DNA of 32,024 bases from Flavobacteriales bacterium (GTDB taxonomy: Bacteria > Bacteroidota > Bacteroidia > Flavobacteriales_D > Sanyastnellaceae): positions 1 to 32,024 of the forward strand of contig NYSX01000057.1 in NCBI GenBank assembly GCA_002683345.1, in the 5' to 3' direction. The notes beneath the pieces were generated by a model that worked only from the letters and a program-made list of their open reading frames with translations, did no database searches and had not been told where the DNA came from. Numbering within the stretch: the first letter of the stretch is position 1; every line of letters begins with the position of its first letter. A program made the translations under genes and the position numbers. This document shows positions 9,446-17,264 of the stretch, piece by piece.

Positions 9446-10114
9446 TCAATGCGATTCTCGCGTCAATTGAGCCCAAATGGCCAGCACTTGCGGAAGGATC
9501 GCATCCTTCGGGCCATTGCGAAGAACGATGTCGGCCTTGGACACGCGTTGGGCTTCGGTCCACTGCCGCGCGAGACGCGCTCGCACCTCAGACTCCGAAG
9601 GCACGGCTTGACCGAGCTGCCTCGCACGCTCTTGCGCCCGGCGAATGCGCAAGGCTTCGGGGGCTTCCACAGTGAGTGTGACATCGCACGTGGCGTCGCT
9701 TCCCGATTCGAACAAAATGGCGGCTTCCCGAATGACCACAGGAGTGTGGGGCTGGTCTTCAAGCCAAGCGGAGAACGCGCGTCCCACGGCGGGGTGGACT
9801 TGCGCTTCCAGCCATGCGAGTTCATCGGGATTCGAAAAGACCACCTCCGCCAACGCTTCTCGGTTTACATCCACCATGCGCCCGTCTTCGTCCAATTTGG
9901 CGATGCGCGGTCCCCAACGGTCAAGGGTGGCTTGTTGCAAGGTGGCGTCCGTTTGGTACAGCCGTTTGGCTGCAGAATCGGCATCCCAGGTGGGGGCACC
10001 CAAGGCCGCAAACATCCGGGTGACCAGGCTTTTCCCGGCAGCCATGCCGCCCGTCACGCCCACCACCACCGGGCGGGAGGCGTGTTCTGAAGAACGTTGA
10101 CGGACCTTGGACAT
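9446..10114 (-). CDS. coaE: Dephospho-CoA kinase
   Basis: Last step of coenzyme A synthesis: ATP-dependent phosphorylation of the 3'-hydroxyl of dephospho-CoA. From the ATG at 10114 it has 222 residues. The P-loop GGMAAGKS spans residues 22-29. PTWDADSAAKRLY holds the conserved DAD substrate motif, VHPAV follows, and AAILFESG and RIRRAQERARQL form the CoA and lid regions. The open frame continues upstream to 10192, but those 26 extra residues are not like CoaE and overlap the rpe promoter region. A CACCTTTG box four bases before 10114 supports the shorter start. It is divergent from rpe (76 bases between starts). Confidence 0.93.
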   Translation of the reverse strand: MSKVRQRSSEHASRPVVVGVTGGMAAGKSLVTRMFAALGAPTWDADSAAKRLYQTDATLQQATLDRWGPRIAKLDEDGRMVDVNREALAEVVFSNPDELAWLEAQVHPAVGRAFSAWLEDQPHTPVVIREAAILFESGSDATCDVTLTVEAPEALRIRRAQERARQLGQAVPSESEVRARLARQWTEAQRVSKADIVLRNGPKDAILPQVLAIWAQLTRESH

Positions 10115-10118
10115 GGTG

Positions 10119-10126
10119 CAAAGGTG
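10119..10126 (-). promoter_or_regulatory. Candidate -7 box, coaE
   Basis: CACCTTTG on the minus strand, four bases before the ATG at 10114. It differs from the consensus only in its first base. Confidence 0.5.
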
Positions 10127-10178
10127 CACCTTCTTCACACGTTGCCCACAGGTCCGCCCAAAATGAAGCCCACTTGTT

Positions 10179-10186
10179 GACCTTTG
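10179..10186 (+). promoter_or_regulatory. Candidate -7 box, rpe
   Basis: GACCTTTG, four bases before the ATG at 10191; one mismatch to TAnnTTTG at the first base. Confidence 0.5.
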
Positions 10187-10190
10187 CGGC

Positions 10191-10844
10191 ATGGCTCACC
10201 TTCTTGCTCCTTCCTTGCTCGCCGCCGATTTCGCAAACCTTCAACGCGATGTTGAGTTGGTCAATGCTTCTGCCGCCCATTGGTTTCACCTCGATGTGAT
10301 GGACGGGGTGTTTGTCCCCAACATCAGCTTTGGGATGCCTGTGATGGAGGCCATTGCGCGCCACGCCCAAAAGCCGCTCGACGTGCATTTGATGATTGTC
10401 GACCCCGACCGTTACATCGACACCTTTGCCAAGCTGGGTGCTAATGTGCTGACCGTCCATGCCGAAGCGTGCACCCACCTGCACCGCACCCTGGGTGCCA
10501 TTCGTGCCGCAGGCATGAAGGCGGGGGTGGCCTTGAATCCGCACACGCCTGTCGAAGGCCTTCGCGATGTGGCCAACGAGTTGGACTTGGTGTGTTTGAT
10601 GAGTGTCAATCCAGGGTTTGGAGGTCAGTCCTTCATCGAGCGGACCTACGCCAAAACACGCGCCTTGCGCGCCATGCTCGAAGAAGAGGGCGCTTCAGAG
10701 GTCCTGATTGAAATTGACGGTGGCGTCGGCAACGGCAACGCGAAAGCCCTTGTGGAAGCCGGGGCCAATGTGCTCGTGGCCGGTTCTTCGGTGTTCCGCG
10801 CCGAAGATCCGATGGAAGCGGCACGCCAGCTGGCAGAATTTTGA
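10191..10844 (+). CDS. rpe: Ribulose-phosphate 3-epimerase
   Basis: Interconverts ribulose-5-phosphate and xylulose-5-phosphate in the pentose phosphate pathway. The 217-residue TIM barrel is complete: LAPSLLAADFANL at the N-terminus, HLDVMDGVFVPNISFG with metal-binding His and Asp, LDVHLMIVDPD with the second His, VNPGFGGQSFI for phosphate binding, and EIDGGVGNGN with the catalytic Asp. A GACCTTTG box ends four bases before the ATG. The next gene starts 15 bases after the stop, so rpe probably leads the transcript that carries the asparagine-synthetase-like and flippase genes. Confidence 0.96.
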   Translation: MAHLLAPSLLAADFANLQRDVELVNASAAHWFHLDVMDGVFVPNISFGMPVMEAIARHAQKPLDVHLMIVDPDRYIDTFAKLGANVLTVHAEACTHLHRTLGAIRAAGMKAGVALNPHTPVEGLRDVANELDLVCLMSVNPGFGGQSFIERTYAKTRALRAMLEEEGASEVLIEIDGGVGNGNAKALVEAGANVLVAGSSVFRAEDPMEAARQLAEF

Positions 10845-10859
10845 GTTGACCCTGCGGTC

Positions 10860-12542
10860 ATGAGGACAGGCATTTACGGCATCGCAGCGACCCGGCCTGT
10901 GACGTTGCCGGGAGATGCGCTTCACCTGGGAGTGGACGGATTCCACTTGGCGATGGCCTTCCGGAAGCCCCTTCATGCCGTCCAAAAGGCCGTCATCCAC
11001 GCCGACTCGGATGTCATCTTCGGCGCCCACGGGGTCTGGATGAATGCACCCGAGAGGGATTGGCACGATCCTCAGTCCAAGTCTCAACTTAGGTCTGCGG
11101 TGGCTTCAGCGGCTGGATTTGCAGAAACAGAAGGGCCACTTCAAGGCGTCCACGGCGATGGCCTCAAGAAGTCGTTGCAACTGCATGTCGATGTGGCGCG
11201 GCAACACCCTCTTTACTGGACGACTTGCGCGTGGGGCATCCTTTTCGCGTACAGTATGGAGGAGCTTGTGGCACTCATGCGTGCCCATGCCGTGCCGGTC
11301 TCGCCAGACGAGGAGGGTGCGGGGTTGTTGCTGACCTACGGGAGCATCCTTGGGACGCGGACGTTGGTTCGAGGTGTGCACAAGTTGATGCCAGGCCAAA
11401 CCCTCACCTGGACGCCCGATGCCGTAACCACCCAAGAACGCATGCCACTGAAAGAGATTGAGCGGGACATCGACGGGTTCAAGGAGGCCACGTCACTGCT
11501 TGACGACGCCTTCCATGATTCGGTGTCGAAAATGGTGGCGGTCAACCGTGAAGCAGGGTGTGCGCAGCACAACTTGCTCAGTGGGGGATTGGACTCTCGC
11601 TTGGTGGCTTTGGCCACAGCGCAACAGCTCGATGGTGCGCCCATGTCCACCCTGTGCTTTGCGGTCAAGGACTCTCTGGATGCGTCCATCAGCGCGTCTT
11701 TGGCCCATGAACACGGCTGGCAGCATCGTGCCCATGACCTTGGCCAGGGTGAATACATGATGAACACAGAAACGGTGGGGGAGTACGACGGTTGTGTCAA
11801 CCACCTATCCAGTGCCCACCATCGGCATGCGTTGTCCAAAGAGCGGCTCCCCAACATGGGCCTGCTCGGCTCCGGACAAGGGGCGAACGTCCTGTTGACG
11901 GACAACCACAAATGGGGCGCAAGCGGATCGGAGGTGTTGCACGCCATGACGTTGAATGCCGCCACCCGTGGCGTGTGCAAGGACGCGGCCGAAGAGGCAT
12001 GGCGGGCAACCCCGGATGTTCAGCGATTCAAGATGGTCAACAGGGGGTTTTTGTACACCAATTCGGGGGCCTACAGCACGGCCGCCTTTGGGGTGTTGTG
12101 GTCTCCGTTCACCTCGGGACAATTTGTGCGTGCCGCGCTTCGTTTGCATCCTGACATCGTGCATGGACAACGGGCATATTTGACGTGGTTGGCCGAGCGA
12201 TTCCCCGCAGCCACGCATCACGTTTGGGAACGCTACAATGCGAAACCCGTGCTCGGTGCGCGCCTGCGCCGTGCGCAAGCAAGGGCCCTTTGGGGCGCAC
12301 GTCTTCGCCGGGTGTTGCCTTTGCGCACCCCCAAATCGATGTCGCCCATTGAGTTGTGGATGGATTCCTCGCCAGAAATTCAGCACTTTTACAGCGACAC
12401 GTTCCGCCGATTGTCCCCATTGTTGCGACATTACCCTTCCTTGGAAGCCACTGTGGTTCGAGATTTTCCAACGATGAATGCCATGAACAAAGCCTCCGTC
12501 TTGACCTTGTTGCTGGCCACCCAAGCCTGGTTTGACGCGTGA
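10860..12542 (+). CDS. Asparagine-synthetase-like protein with degenerate glutaminase half
   Basis: 560 residues with the two-domain layout of class II glutamine-dependent asparagine synthetases. The C-terminal synthetase domain has the PP-loop pyrophosphatase motif NLLSGGLDSRLVAL near residue 240, which binds ATP, and a later GLLGSGQGANVLL segment. The N-terminal domain keeps traces of the Ntn fold (VHGDGLKKSLQLHVDVARQHPLY, then ILFAYSMEEL) but starts MRTGIYG without Cys2, so glutamine hydrolysis by the usual mechanism is not possible. Such proteins often lie in glycan gene clusters, and this one overlaps a flippase gene by four bases (GTGA). A role in amidating or otherwise modifying a surface sugar or lipid-linked intermediate is inference; the substrate is unknown. 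Confidence 0.83.
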   Translation: MRTGIYGIAATRPVTLPGDALHLGVDGFHLAMAFRKPLHAVQKAVIHADSDVIFGAHGVWMNAPERDWHDPQSKSQLRSAVASAAGFAETEGPLQGVHGDGLKKSLQLHVDVARQHPLYWTTCAWGILFAYSMEELVALMRAHAVPVSPDEEGAGLLLTYGSILGTRTLVRGVHKLMPGQTLTWTPDAVTTQERMPLKEIERDIDGFKEATSLLDDAFHDSVSKMVAVNREAGCAQHNLLSGGLDSRLVALATAQQLDGAPMSTLCFAVKDSLDASISASLAHEHGWQHRAHDLGQGEYMMNTETVGEYDGCVNHLSSAHHRHALSKERLPNMGLLGSGQGANVLLTDNHKWGASGSEVLHAMTLNAATRGVCKDAAEEAWRATPDVQRFKMVNRGFLYTNSGAYSTAAFGVLWSPFTSGQFVRAALRLHPDIVHGQRAYLTWLAERFPAATHHVWERYNAKPVLGARLRRAQARALWGARLRRVLPLRTPKSMSPIELWMDSSPEIQHFYSDTFRRLSPLLRHYPSLEATVVRDFPTMNAMNKASVLTLLLATQAWFDA

Positions 12543-13798
12543 GTTCGATCGATTACGTCAAGGCATTTTTGCGTCGTCACGGCCATTGGATGATGGCGGC
12601 CAACGTCGTCACGAAGTTGCTTGGATTTGCGGCGGTGGTGTTCGTGACGCGAAACACCACAGAAGGGGACTACGGGGCCTATTCCTACGCCATGAACCTG
12701 GTCGGGGCTGTGGTGCCCTTCATGGGGTTTGGCGCCTACCAGGCGTTTCTGCGCTACGCGTCGGATGCGGCGGGGCAACGGGCGAAAAAAACGCTGTTTG
12801 CCTATGCCTTTTCACGGGGTGTCGTGGCCTCCCTCGGGCTCATTGCGGTGCTCCAGTTGCTCGCATCCCTGTTGTGCGGAGCCATTCCTGAGAGCGTGGC
12901 GGCCTTTCGCATCGTGTCATTTGTGGTGCTGACCACCTTGGTCATGGAGTACGTCAAGAGCTACGCGCGGGCCATGCACTTGAATCACATTTCCGCCCGC
13001 ATCGATGTGACGTATGCCTTGATTTTGGTCACCGCCACGGTGGGGTTGACGTTGGGCATGGGCATCTTGGGGTACGCCGTTGCGGTGGCCTCGGCGCCCT
13101 TGTTGGCGGCGTTGGGATTCGGCTTCAAGATGGGCTTGTTTGGATGGCGATGGGAGGCACTTGATTCGAAGTATGTCGGATTTTGGTCTTACGGGGTGTT
13201 CACCACCGTGGGCGCCTTGTTGGCCCAAACGTTTTACTCCGTCGACGTCTTCCTCATTGGTCATTTGGTGGGGGAGAAGGCCTCGGCCGTGGCCATCTAC
13301 AGGGTGGCGTTGCTCATCCCCATGGCCACCTCCGTGTTGCCCATTTCTGTGGCCGCCACCGATTTTGTCAAGAATGCACATCAAAAGGACAATCCCCAGG
13401 CCCTCCGTGCGTACATGCGCGGCTATTGGAAAACCTTTGGGCTGTTGTCGTTCGCGGCACTTGGGGTGCTGTGGTGTCTCTCACCCTGGTTGTTGACCGT
13501 CTTTGGTGCGTCGTACACAGAAGGCGCCATGGTCATGCGGGTGTTTCTGCTCGGATCGCTCGGGGCGCATTGGTTGCGAGTTCCCTACGGCCACTTGCTG
13601 TCTGCCGTGGGTCGGGCGGATCTGAACACCTACGTGAACGGCGTGGTGCTTGCTGCGACCGTTCCCTTGTGTTGGTGGGCAATTCCAGCGCATGGCATTG
13701 TGGGTGCAGCGGGGGCGATGGCCACCATGTTGTGGGTGTCAGGCGTGCTGTACGCGTTGGTGTTTGAGCTGCACCTCCGGCGTCAGTCGCAGGTTTGA
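12539..13798 (+). CDS. Wzx-type oligosaccharide flippase (MOP/MVF-like membrane protein)
   Basis: A 419-residue polytopic membrane protein with about twelve hydrophobic segments. The N-terminus (VKAFLRRHGHWMMAANVVTKLLGFAAVVFVTRNTTEGDYGAYSYAMNLV in character) matches polysaccharide-transporter family proteins that flip undecaprenyl-linked oligosaccharides across the inner membrane. The start is a GTG inside the stop of the upstream asparagine-synthetase-like gene (GTGA overlap), so translation is coupled. No glycosyltransferase lies immediately next to it; a GT4 gene is 14 kb away. The stop lies 16 bases inside the 3' end of the converging FG-GAP gene. The substrate is not readable from sequence. 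Confidence 0.9.
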   Translation: MSSIDYVKAFLRRHGHWMMAANVVTKLLGFAAVVFVTRNTTEGDYGAYSYAMNLVGAVVPFMGFGAYQAFLRYASDAAGQRAKKTLFAYAFSRGVVASLGLIAVLQLLASLLCGAIPESVAAFRIVSFVVLTTLVMEYVKSYARAMHLNHISARIDVTYALILVTATVGLTLGMGILGYAVAVASAPLLAALGFGFKMGLFGWRWEALDSKYVGFWSYGVFTTVGALLAQTFYSVDVFLIGHLVGEKASAVAIYRVALLIPMATSVLPISVAATDFVKNAHQKDNPQALRAYMRGYWKTFGLLSFAALGVLWCLSPWLLTVFGASYTEGAMVMRVFLLGSLGAHWLRVPYGHLLSAVGRADLNTYVNGVVLAATVPLCWWAIPAHGIVGAAGAMATMLWVSGVLYALVFELHLRRQSQV

Positions 13799-15708
13799 CC
13801 CACCAAAGTCAGCAGCATCAGCAAATCCCCGATGCCCACGGCGCCATCTTCATTCAGGTCGCTCGCACATGCTTCGATGCAGGAGATCTCAGAGAGCAAT
13901 GGCAAGACGTCTGAAGTGCCAATGGCCCCGTTCAGGTCAAAATCGCCGGGCATGGGTTCGAAGACCATGTGGTGCATCACGCTGCAAGTGGTGACTCCAT
14001 TCCATGTGGCGTACATGACCAGGTCACCCATGCTCGGTTCCCATTGAAAGTCGTTGTTCACCTCCATGGATTGTCCGGTTTCGTTCTGCCAGTGAACCTC
14101 GAAAGGTGAAAGGACTTCCGGACCCAAGTTGAGGGACGCAGGGCTGCTGCACACCACGTGTTCGACCTCGGACTGAGGGCAGGGGGAATGCCCTTCCAAC
14201 AGCACATGTTGTGCCATCGGGGTCAAGGCATGGGTGGTCGCGAGAAAACGCTCCTGAAGCCCGGACGGCCAATGCACCATGACCTCTTGGGGCGTTTGGT
14301 TTCTCAACCCAAACAACTCCAACTCGTTCTCTTGGCTGAGGTAGTTCTCGCCGGCATGCACAATCCGCGATTGGACCGTGCTCTCGGTGACGAGGTCGAT
14401 TTGGCTTCCAATGGCTGGCCGGTTGCTCAGGGTTCCTTCCAACGCAATGCCAATGCTTTGATTGCCGTTGTCAAATCCGCTGTTCATCCAGATCCGCACC
14501 ACGTGGTTGCCGATGTTGTGCATGACAAAATCAATCCATCCGTTGCGGTCAAAGTCGGCCGATGCCACGACATGGGAGTTGAGGTAGTCGGTGTCGTAAA
14601 CCTCGGTTCCGAAAGGCTCAAAGACGAAGGAGGCTTCTGGTCCGTGGTTCTCGTAGAGGAAATTCTCTCCGTATGGCGAGAGGAAATCGTGCTCTGTCAC
14701 AAACAGGTCCAAATCGGTGTCGTTGTCCACGTCCATCCACAACGCGCCCCAGCAGAATCGGTCAAAATTCAAGCCGTGGTTGGCTGAAAGCTCTTCGAAC
14801 CCCAGGCTTGGACCTTGAACGAGAAGCTTGGAACCCAAGCCATCGCCCCCAAAGTGGGTGTTGGTGTGGAACAAATCCTGCAATCCGTCTTGGTTCATGT
14901 CGCCAAGCGAGGCGGACATGCAATCCATGACCAAGTCCATGTTGTAATCCGGTGCGACGTCGATGAAGGTGCCGTTGCCTTGGTTTTGAAAGAGGGCATT
15001 CGCGCCATTCTTGTCGTTGATGACGAAGATGTCCTGCCAACCGTCGCCATTGTGGTCCCACCAAATGCTTTGAAAACTCAGGCGGAGGTGGATGTCGATG
15101 CCTGAAGATGTGCTCACGTTGGTGAACACAAAATTCCCTTCGTTCCTCAACAAGACGTTCCTGTCGGCTGGGGTTTCTGTCATCGGGAATTCGAGGTAGC
15201 GACACAAGTGCAAATCGAGGTCGCCGTCGTTGTCCATGTCGCCAAATGACACCCCGGCAGCTTCCGTAAATTCTTGCGGCAGCCCGGAGCCCAGCCCAAA
15301 GGCGTTGGTCATGTCTGCAAAGGTCAGTCCGTCATTTCGAAAGAGGCCACACTTGCCATTCGCCTCTTGGACAAACAAGTCGTCGTCCCCATCGTTGTCC
15401 AAATCAATCCACACGATGGCTTTGACTTCGCTGGTCATCTGCCATGGCAGGGTCACGAGGTCAAATCCCCCGTTCTGGTCGTTGACCCAACTTCGAAGGG
15501 TGCCATCGGAGCTGCCCAAGGTCAGGTCGGGCCAGCCGTCGTTGTTCCAGTCGGCCGTACTGACTGCAGCCCCGTATGTGCCGTTCCAATTGGTTTGGGT
15601 GATGCCCAACTCTGGGGCCGCATTTTGAAACACCTGGGCCTGGATTGCGCTCACTTGAAGCGCAACCAACACACAAAGCCAAGGGATGTGGTGGCGGAAC
15701 AAAACCAT
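13783..15708 (-). CDS. Secreted FG-GAP/VCBS repeat protein with UnbV domain and C-terminal dockerin-like pair
   Basis: CRTAC1-like exported protein of unknown function. The ATG at 15708 gives 641 residues with a signal peptide (FRHHIPWLCVLVALQVSAIQAQ-like). Most of the protein is a run of FG-GAP/VCBS calcium-binding beta-propeller repeats, seen as DWNNDGWPDLTLG, DLDNDGDDDLFV, DMDNDGDLDLHL, DHNGDGWQDIFV, DMNQDGLQDLF, DVDNDTDLDLFVTE and DFDRNGWIDFVM. An ASPIC/UnbV domain follows (IGSQIDLVTE to HWPSGLQE). The last 57 residues hold two EF-hand-like halves, GDFDLNGAIGTSDVLPLL and SDLNEDGAVGIGDLLMLL, each followed by Cys. It begins 22 bases after clpS and may be co-transcribed with it. A TTG at 15729 is the only earlier start. 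Confidence 0.88.
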   Translation of the reverse strand: MVLFRHHIPWLCVLVALQVSAIQAQVFQNAAPELGITQTNWNGTYGAAVSTADWNNDGWPDLTLGSSDGTLRSWVNDQNGGFDLVTLPWQMTSEVKAIVWIDLDNDGDDDLFVQEANGKCGLFRNDGLTFADMTNAFGLGSGLPQEFTEAAGVSFGDMDNDGDLDLHLCRYLEFPMTETPADRNVLLRNEGNFVFTNVSTSSGIDIHLRLSFQSIWWDHNGDGWQDIFVINDKNGANALFQNQGNGTFIDVAPDYNMDLVMDCMSASLGDMNQDGLQDLFHTNTHFGGDGLGSKLLVQGPSLGFEELSANHGLNFDRFCWGALWMDVDNDTDLDLFVTEHDFLSPYGENFLYENHGPEASFVFEPFGTEVYDTDYLNSHVVASADFDRNGWIDFVMHNIGNHVVRIWMNSGFDNGNQSIGIALEGTLSNRPAIGSQIDLVTESTVQSRIVHAGENYLSQENELELFGLRNQTPQEVMVHWPSGLQERFLATTHALTPMAQHVLLEGHSPCPQSEVEHVVCSSPASLNLGPEVLSPFEVHWQNETGQSMEVNNDFQWEPSMGDLVMYATWNGVTTCSVMHHMVFEPMPGDFDLNGAIGTSDVLPLLSEISCIEACASDLNEDGAVGIGDLLMLLTLVGQTCD

Positions 15709-15730
15709 TGAAAGCAGTCTCGCTCTCAAT

Positions 15731-16021
15731 TTACGGGTTCAGTTCAACAGTCAGGTCTTTTTCGGAAAGAGATTGATGAATCGGGGCGAGTTCATCGTAG
15801 CTGCCACTTTTGACGTTGCACTTGCCTTTGAAGTGGACAATCATCGCGCATTGCTCCGCCTGTAGGGCGTCGTGTCCGCACGTGCTGATGAGGCACTCAA
15901 TGACGTGATCAAACGTGTTGTGGTTGTCGTTGAACAAGACAATGTGCCATTCATCGTCAAGCAAGACGTCCGTCAAGACGTCTTCTTGGGTCAGGGTGTC
16001 AGAACAGCGAACACGGAGCAT
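15731..16021 (-). CDS. clpS: ClpS, adaptor of the ClpAP-type protease
   Basis: Recognises N-degron substrates and delivers them to the Clp AAA+ unfoldase. The 96-residue protein has the core WHIVLFNDNHNTFDHVIECLI with the conserved Asn-Asp binding-pocket segment, then CGHDALQAEQCAMIVHFKGKCNVKSGSYDEL, which is the typical Bacteroidota form of the ClpS fold. The E. coli-type long N-terminal extension is shortened. A perfect TATCTTTG promoter box lies 20 bases before the ATG at 16021. An upstream ATG at 16029 runs into a stop and is not used. ClpA or ClpC is not in the window. Confidence 0.93.
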   Translation of the reverse strand: MLRVRCSDTLTQEDVLTDVLLDDEWHIVLFNDNHNTFDHVIECLISTCGHDALQAEQCAMIVHFKGKCNVKSGSYDELAPIHQSLSEKDLTVELNP

Positions 16022-16041
16022 CAGGGCATTCTTTCGTGTCG

Positions 16042-16049
16042 CAAAGATA
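16042..16049 (-). promoter_or_regulatory. -7 box, clpS
   Basis: TATCTTTG on the minus strand, exact consensus, 20 bases before the ATG at 16021. This gene therefore has a longer leader than its neighbours. Confidence 0.7.
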
Positions 16050-16144
16050 GCAGGTCATGCTTGCCTAGACGGGTTTGGTGCCCCGAGTTGCGGGAATTCG
16101 AACTTGAACGGCATGAAGGTGTTCTTAATTGAGCACCCGCTTCC

Positions 16145-16900
16145 ATGAAAAAGAATTCCATCCTGATTGTTGGGCTCGGCGTACCGAGCGAATTGACCGA
16201 CGTATTGCTGCGTGAGGGATGCGACATTCTGCGCTCCGAGACGCCGCTCCAAGCAGCGCTCGTGTTGCTTCGAGGCGACGCGCAGGCTGTGTTGACCGTG
16301 GGAGATTTAGGTGAGGAGTGGGTAGAGTTCACCGATGTCGCCCTCACCATGGGCAAGTTGGTGGCTGTGGACAGCATGGTCACCGTCCCGGTGATGGCTT
16401 CTATGAGAGCCAACGGCAATGGCAATGGCAACGGCAACGGCAATGGCAATGGCAATGGGCACAGCAATGGGCACAGCAATGGCAACGGCAATGGGGTGCA
16501 TCACGAAGATGAGCCCATGGGCTTGAGCGTACCTGAAGTGATGGAACTCATTCATCGCCGTGTGTCTGAACCCACAGCCAATGTGGAACACATCTACACG
16601 AAGGTGGGCAACAAGCTGCGTAAAGTTCCTCTGGATGACATCCTCTACATCGAAGTGGAAGGGAAGTACAGTGCCCTTCAGGTTCGCGACCGCAAGTACA
16701 ACGTCAAGGCCTCATTGAAGGACCTCCTTCAGAAGTTGCCGACAAACCGCTTTGTACGCGTCTCGCGCAACTTCGTGGTGAATCTCAGCCGCATCCAGCA
16801 CATTGACACCTTCCAGTACACGGTAAAGGTGGGAGACATGGAGATTCCCATCAGCCGCACCTACAAAGAAGAGTTGATGCGGCACATCAACCTCATCTAA
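16145..16900 (+). CDS. LytTR DNA-binding protein with receiver-like N-terminus and Asn-Gly repeat linker
   Basis: Probable transcription regulator of 251 residues. Residues 1-85 look like a receiver-type alpha/beta fold (SILIVGLGVPSELTDVLLREG...) but lack the acidic pocket and the phosphoacceptor Asp at the expected strand-3 end (AVLTVGDLG), so it is probably not phosphorylated. Residues 90-117 are a low-complexity linker of Asn-Gly pairs with two His-Ser pairs. The C-terminal LytTR domain (about 150-251) has DDILYIEVEGKYSALQV, FVRVSRNFVVNLSRI and ISRTYKEELMRHINLI, the beta-strand motifs that contact DNA. No histidine kinase is adjacent. Its stop overlaps the converging YopX-like gene by four bases. 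Confidence 0.88.
   Translation: MKKNSILIVGLGVPSELTDVLLREGCDILRSETPLQAALVLLRGDAQAVLTVGDLGEEWVEFTDVALTMGKLVAVDSMVTVPVMASMRANGNGNGNGNGNGNGNGHSNGHSNGNGNGVHHEDEPMGLSVPEVMELIHRRVSEPTANVEHIYTKVGNKLRKVPLDDILYIEVEGKYSALQVRDRKYNVKASLKDLLQKLPTNRFVRVSRNFVVNLSRIQHIDTFQYTVKVGDMEIPISRTYKEELMRHINLI
16412..16495 (+). repeat. In-frame AAYGGC hexanucleotide repeat (Asn-Gly linker)
   Basis: Eighty-four bases made of hexamers AACGGC, AATGGC or AATGGG, interrupted twice by CACAGC. There are eight Asn-Gly units, then His-Ser, Asn-Gly, His-Ser and three more Asn-Gly units. Asn codons alternate between AAC and AAT without clear order. Because the unit is six bases, gain or loss of a unit would keep the frame and only change linker length. 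Confidence 0.95.
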
Positions 16901-17235
16901 TTCCGGAAGACGAATCCAACCCGACGCAACAAGCGGCTTGTTTCGGGGGCTTTGATGCGGGTGCCCCCCTGTGAAAGGGTCCACGCGCCGCGCTCGCATT
17001 CGAGAAGCCACTGTCCCGATTTGGGATGCCACGTGACGACATCCCCTTGAAAGAGCCATTCGTTGTTGATGTCTTTCACCCCAAAGCACCGGTCTTTGTC
17101 CGAATAATGGAGACAGTCGCCTCGCCACCAAAACCCGTCGGGACTGCTCCACACGCGTCCGCCCATGTGACGCTCATAGCCCACGATGTGGTCTCCATTT
17201 CGAAGGCGCCAACGAACTTCAAAAGGGGTGTCCAT
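16897..17235 (-). CDS. Small YopX-like protein
   Basis: 112 residues from the ATG at 17235; the frame extends to 17292, but that would run across the glnS start. The segment CFGVKDINNEWLFQGDVVTWHPKSG resembles the [20 protein letters not shown]-like core of YopX domain proteins, which are best known from phage genomes. The Trp-rich region before it (GGRVWSSPDGFWWRGD) fits a small beta-rich fold. Function is unknown and the family match is by eye only. A CACCTTCG element ends four bases before the ATG, the same spacing as in several neighbours. The gene is convergent with the LytTR gene and divergent from glnS with 29 bases between starts. There are no other phage genes nearby. Confidence 0.6.
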   Translation of the reverse strand: MDTPFEVRWRLRNGDHIVGYERHMGGRVWSSPDGFWWRGDCLHYSDKDRCFGVKDINNEWLFQGDVVTWHPKSGQWLLECERGAWTLSQGGTRIKAPETSRLLRRVGFVFRN

Positions 17236-17239
17236 GTGC

Positions 17240-17247
17240 CGAAGGTG
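17240..17247 (-). promoter_or_regulatory. Weak -7 box, YopX-like gene
   Basis: CACCTTCG on the minus strand, four bases before the ATG at 17235; two differences from the consensus, supported mainly by its spacing. Confidence 0.3.
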
Positions 17248-17252
17248 CGCCG

Positions 17253-17260
17253 TAATTTTG
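17253..17260 (+). promoter_or_regulatory. -7 box, glnS
   Basis: TAATTTTG, exact consensus, four bases before the ATG at 17265. In this phylum the transcript starts a few bases after the box, so the message should begin at or near the ATG. Confidence 0.7.
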
Positions 17261-17264
17261 AGAC

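Noticed and set aside
16412-16495. Hexamer repeat as a CRISPR array or origin iteron cluster
   Set aside because: The units are six bases with no spacers, lie within a coding frame, and encode a simple linker.
16307-16591. Minus-strand frame reading the hexamer repeat as Ala-Ile/Val and Pro-Ile units
   Set aside because: It is only the antisense reading of the Asn-Gly linker; the LytTR domain on the plus strand is the real coding frame.
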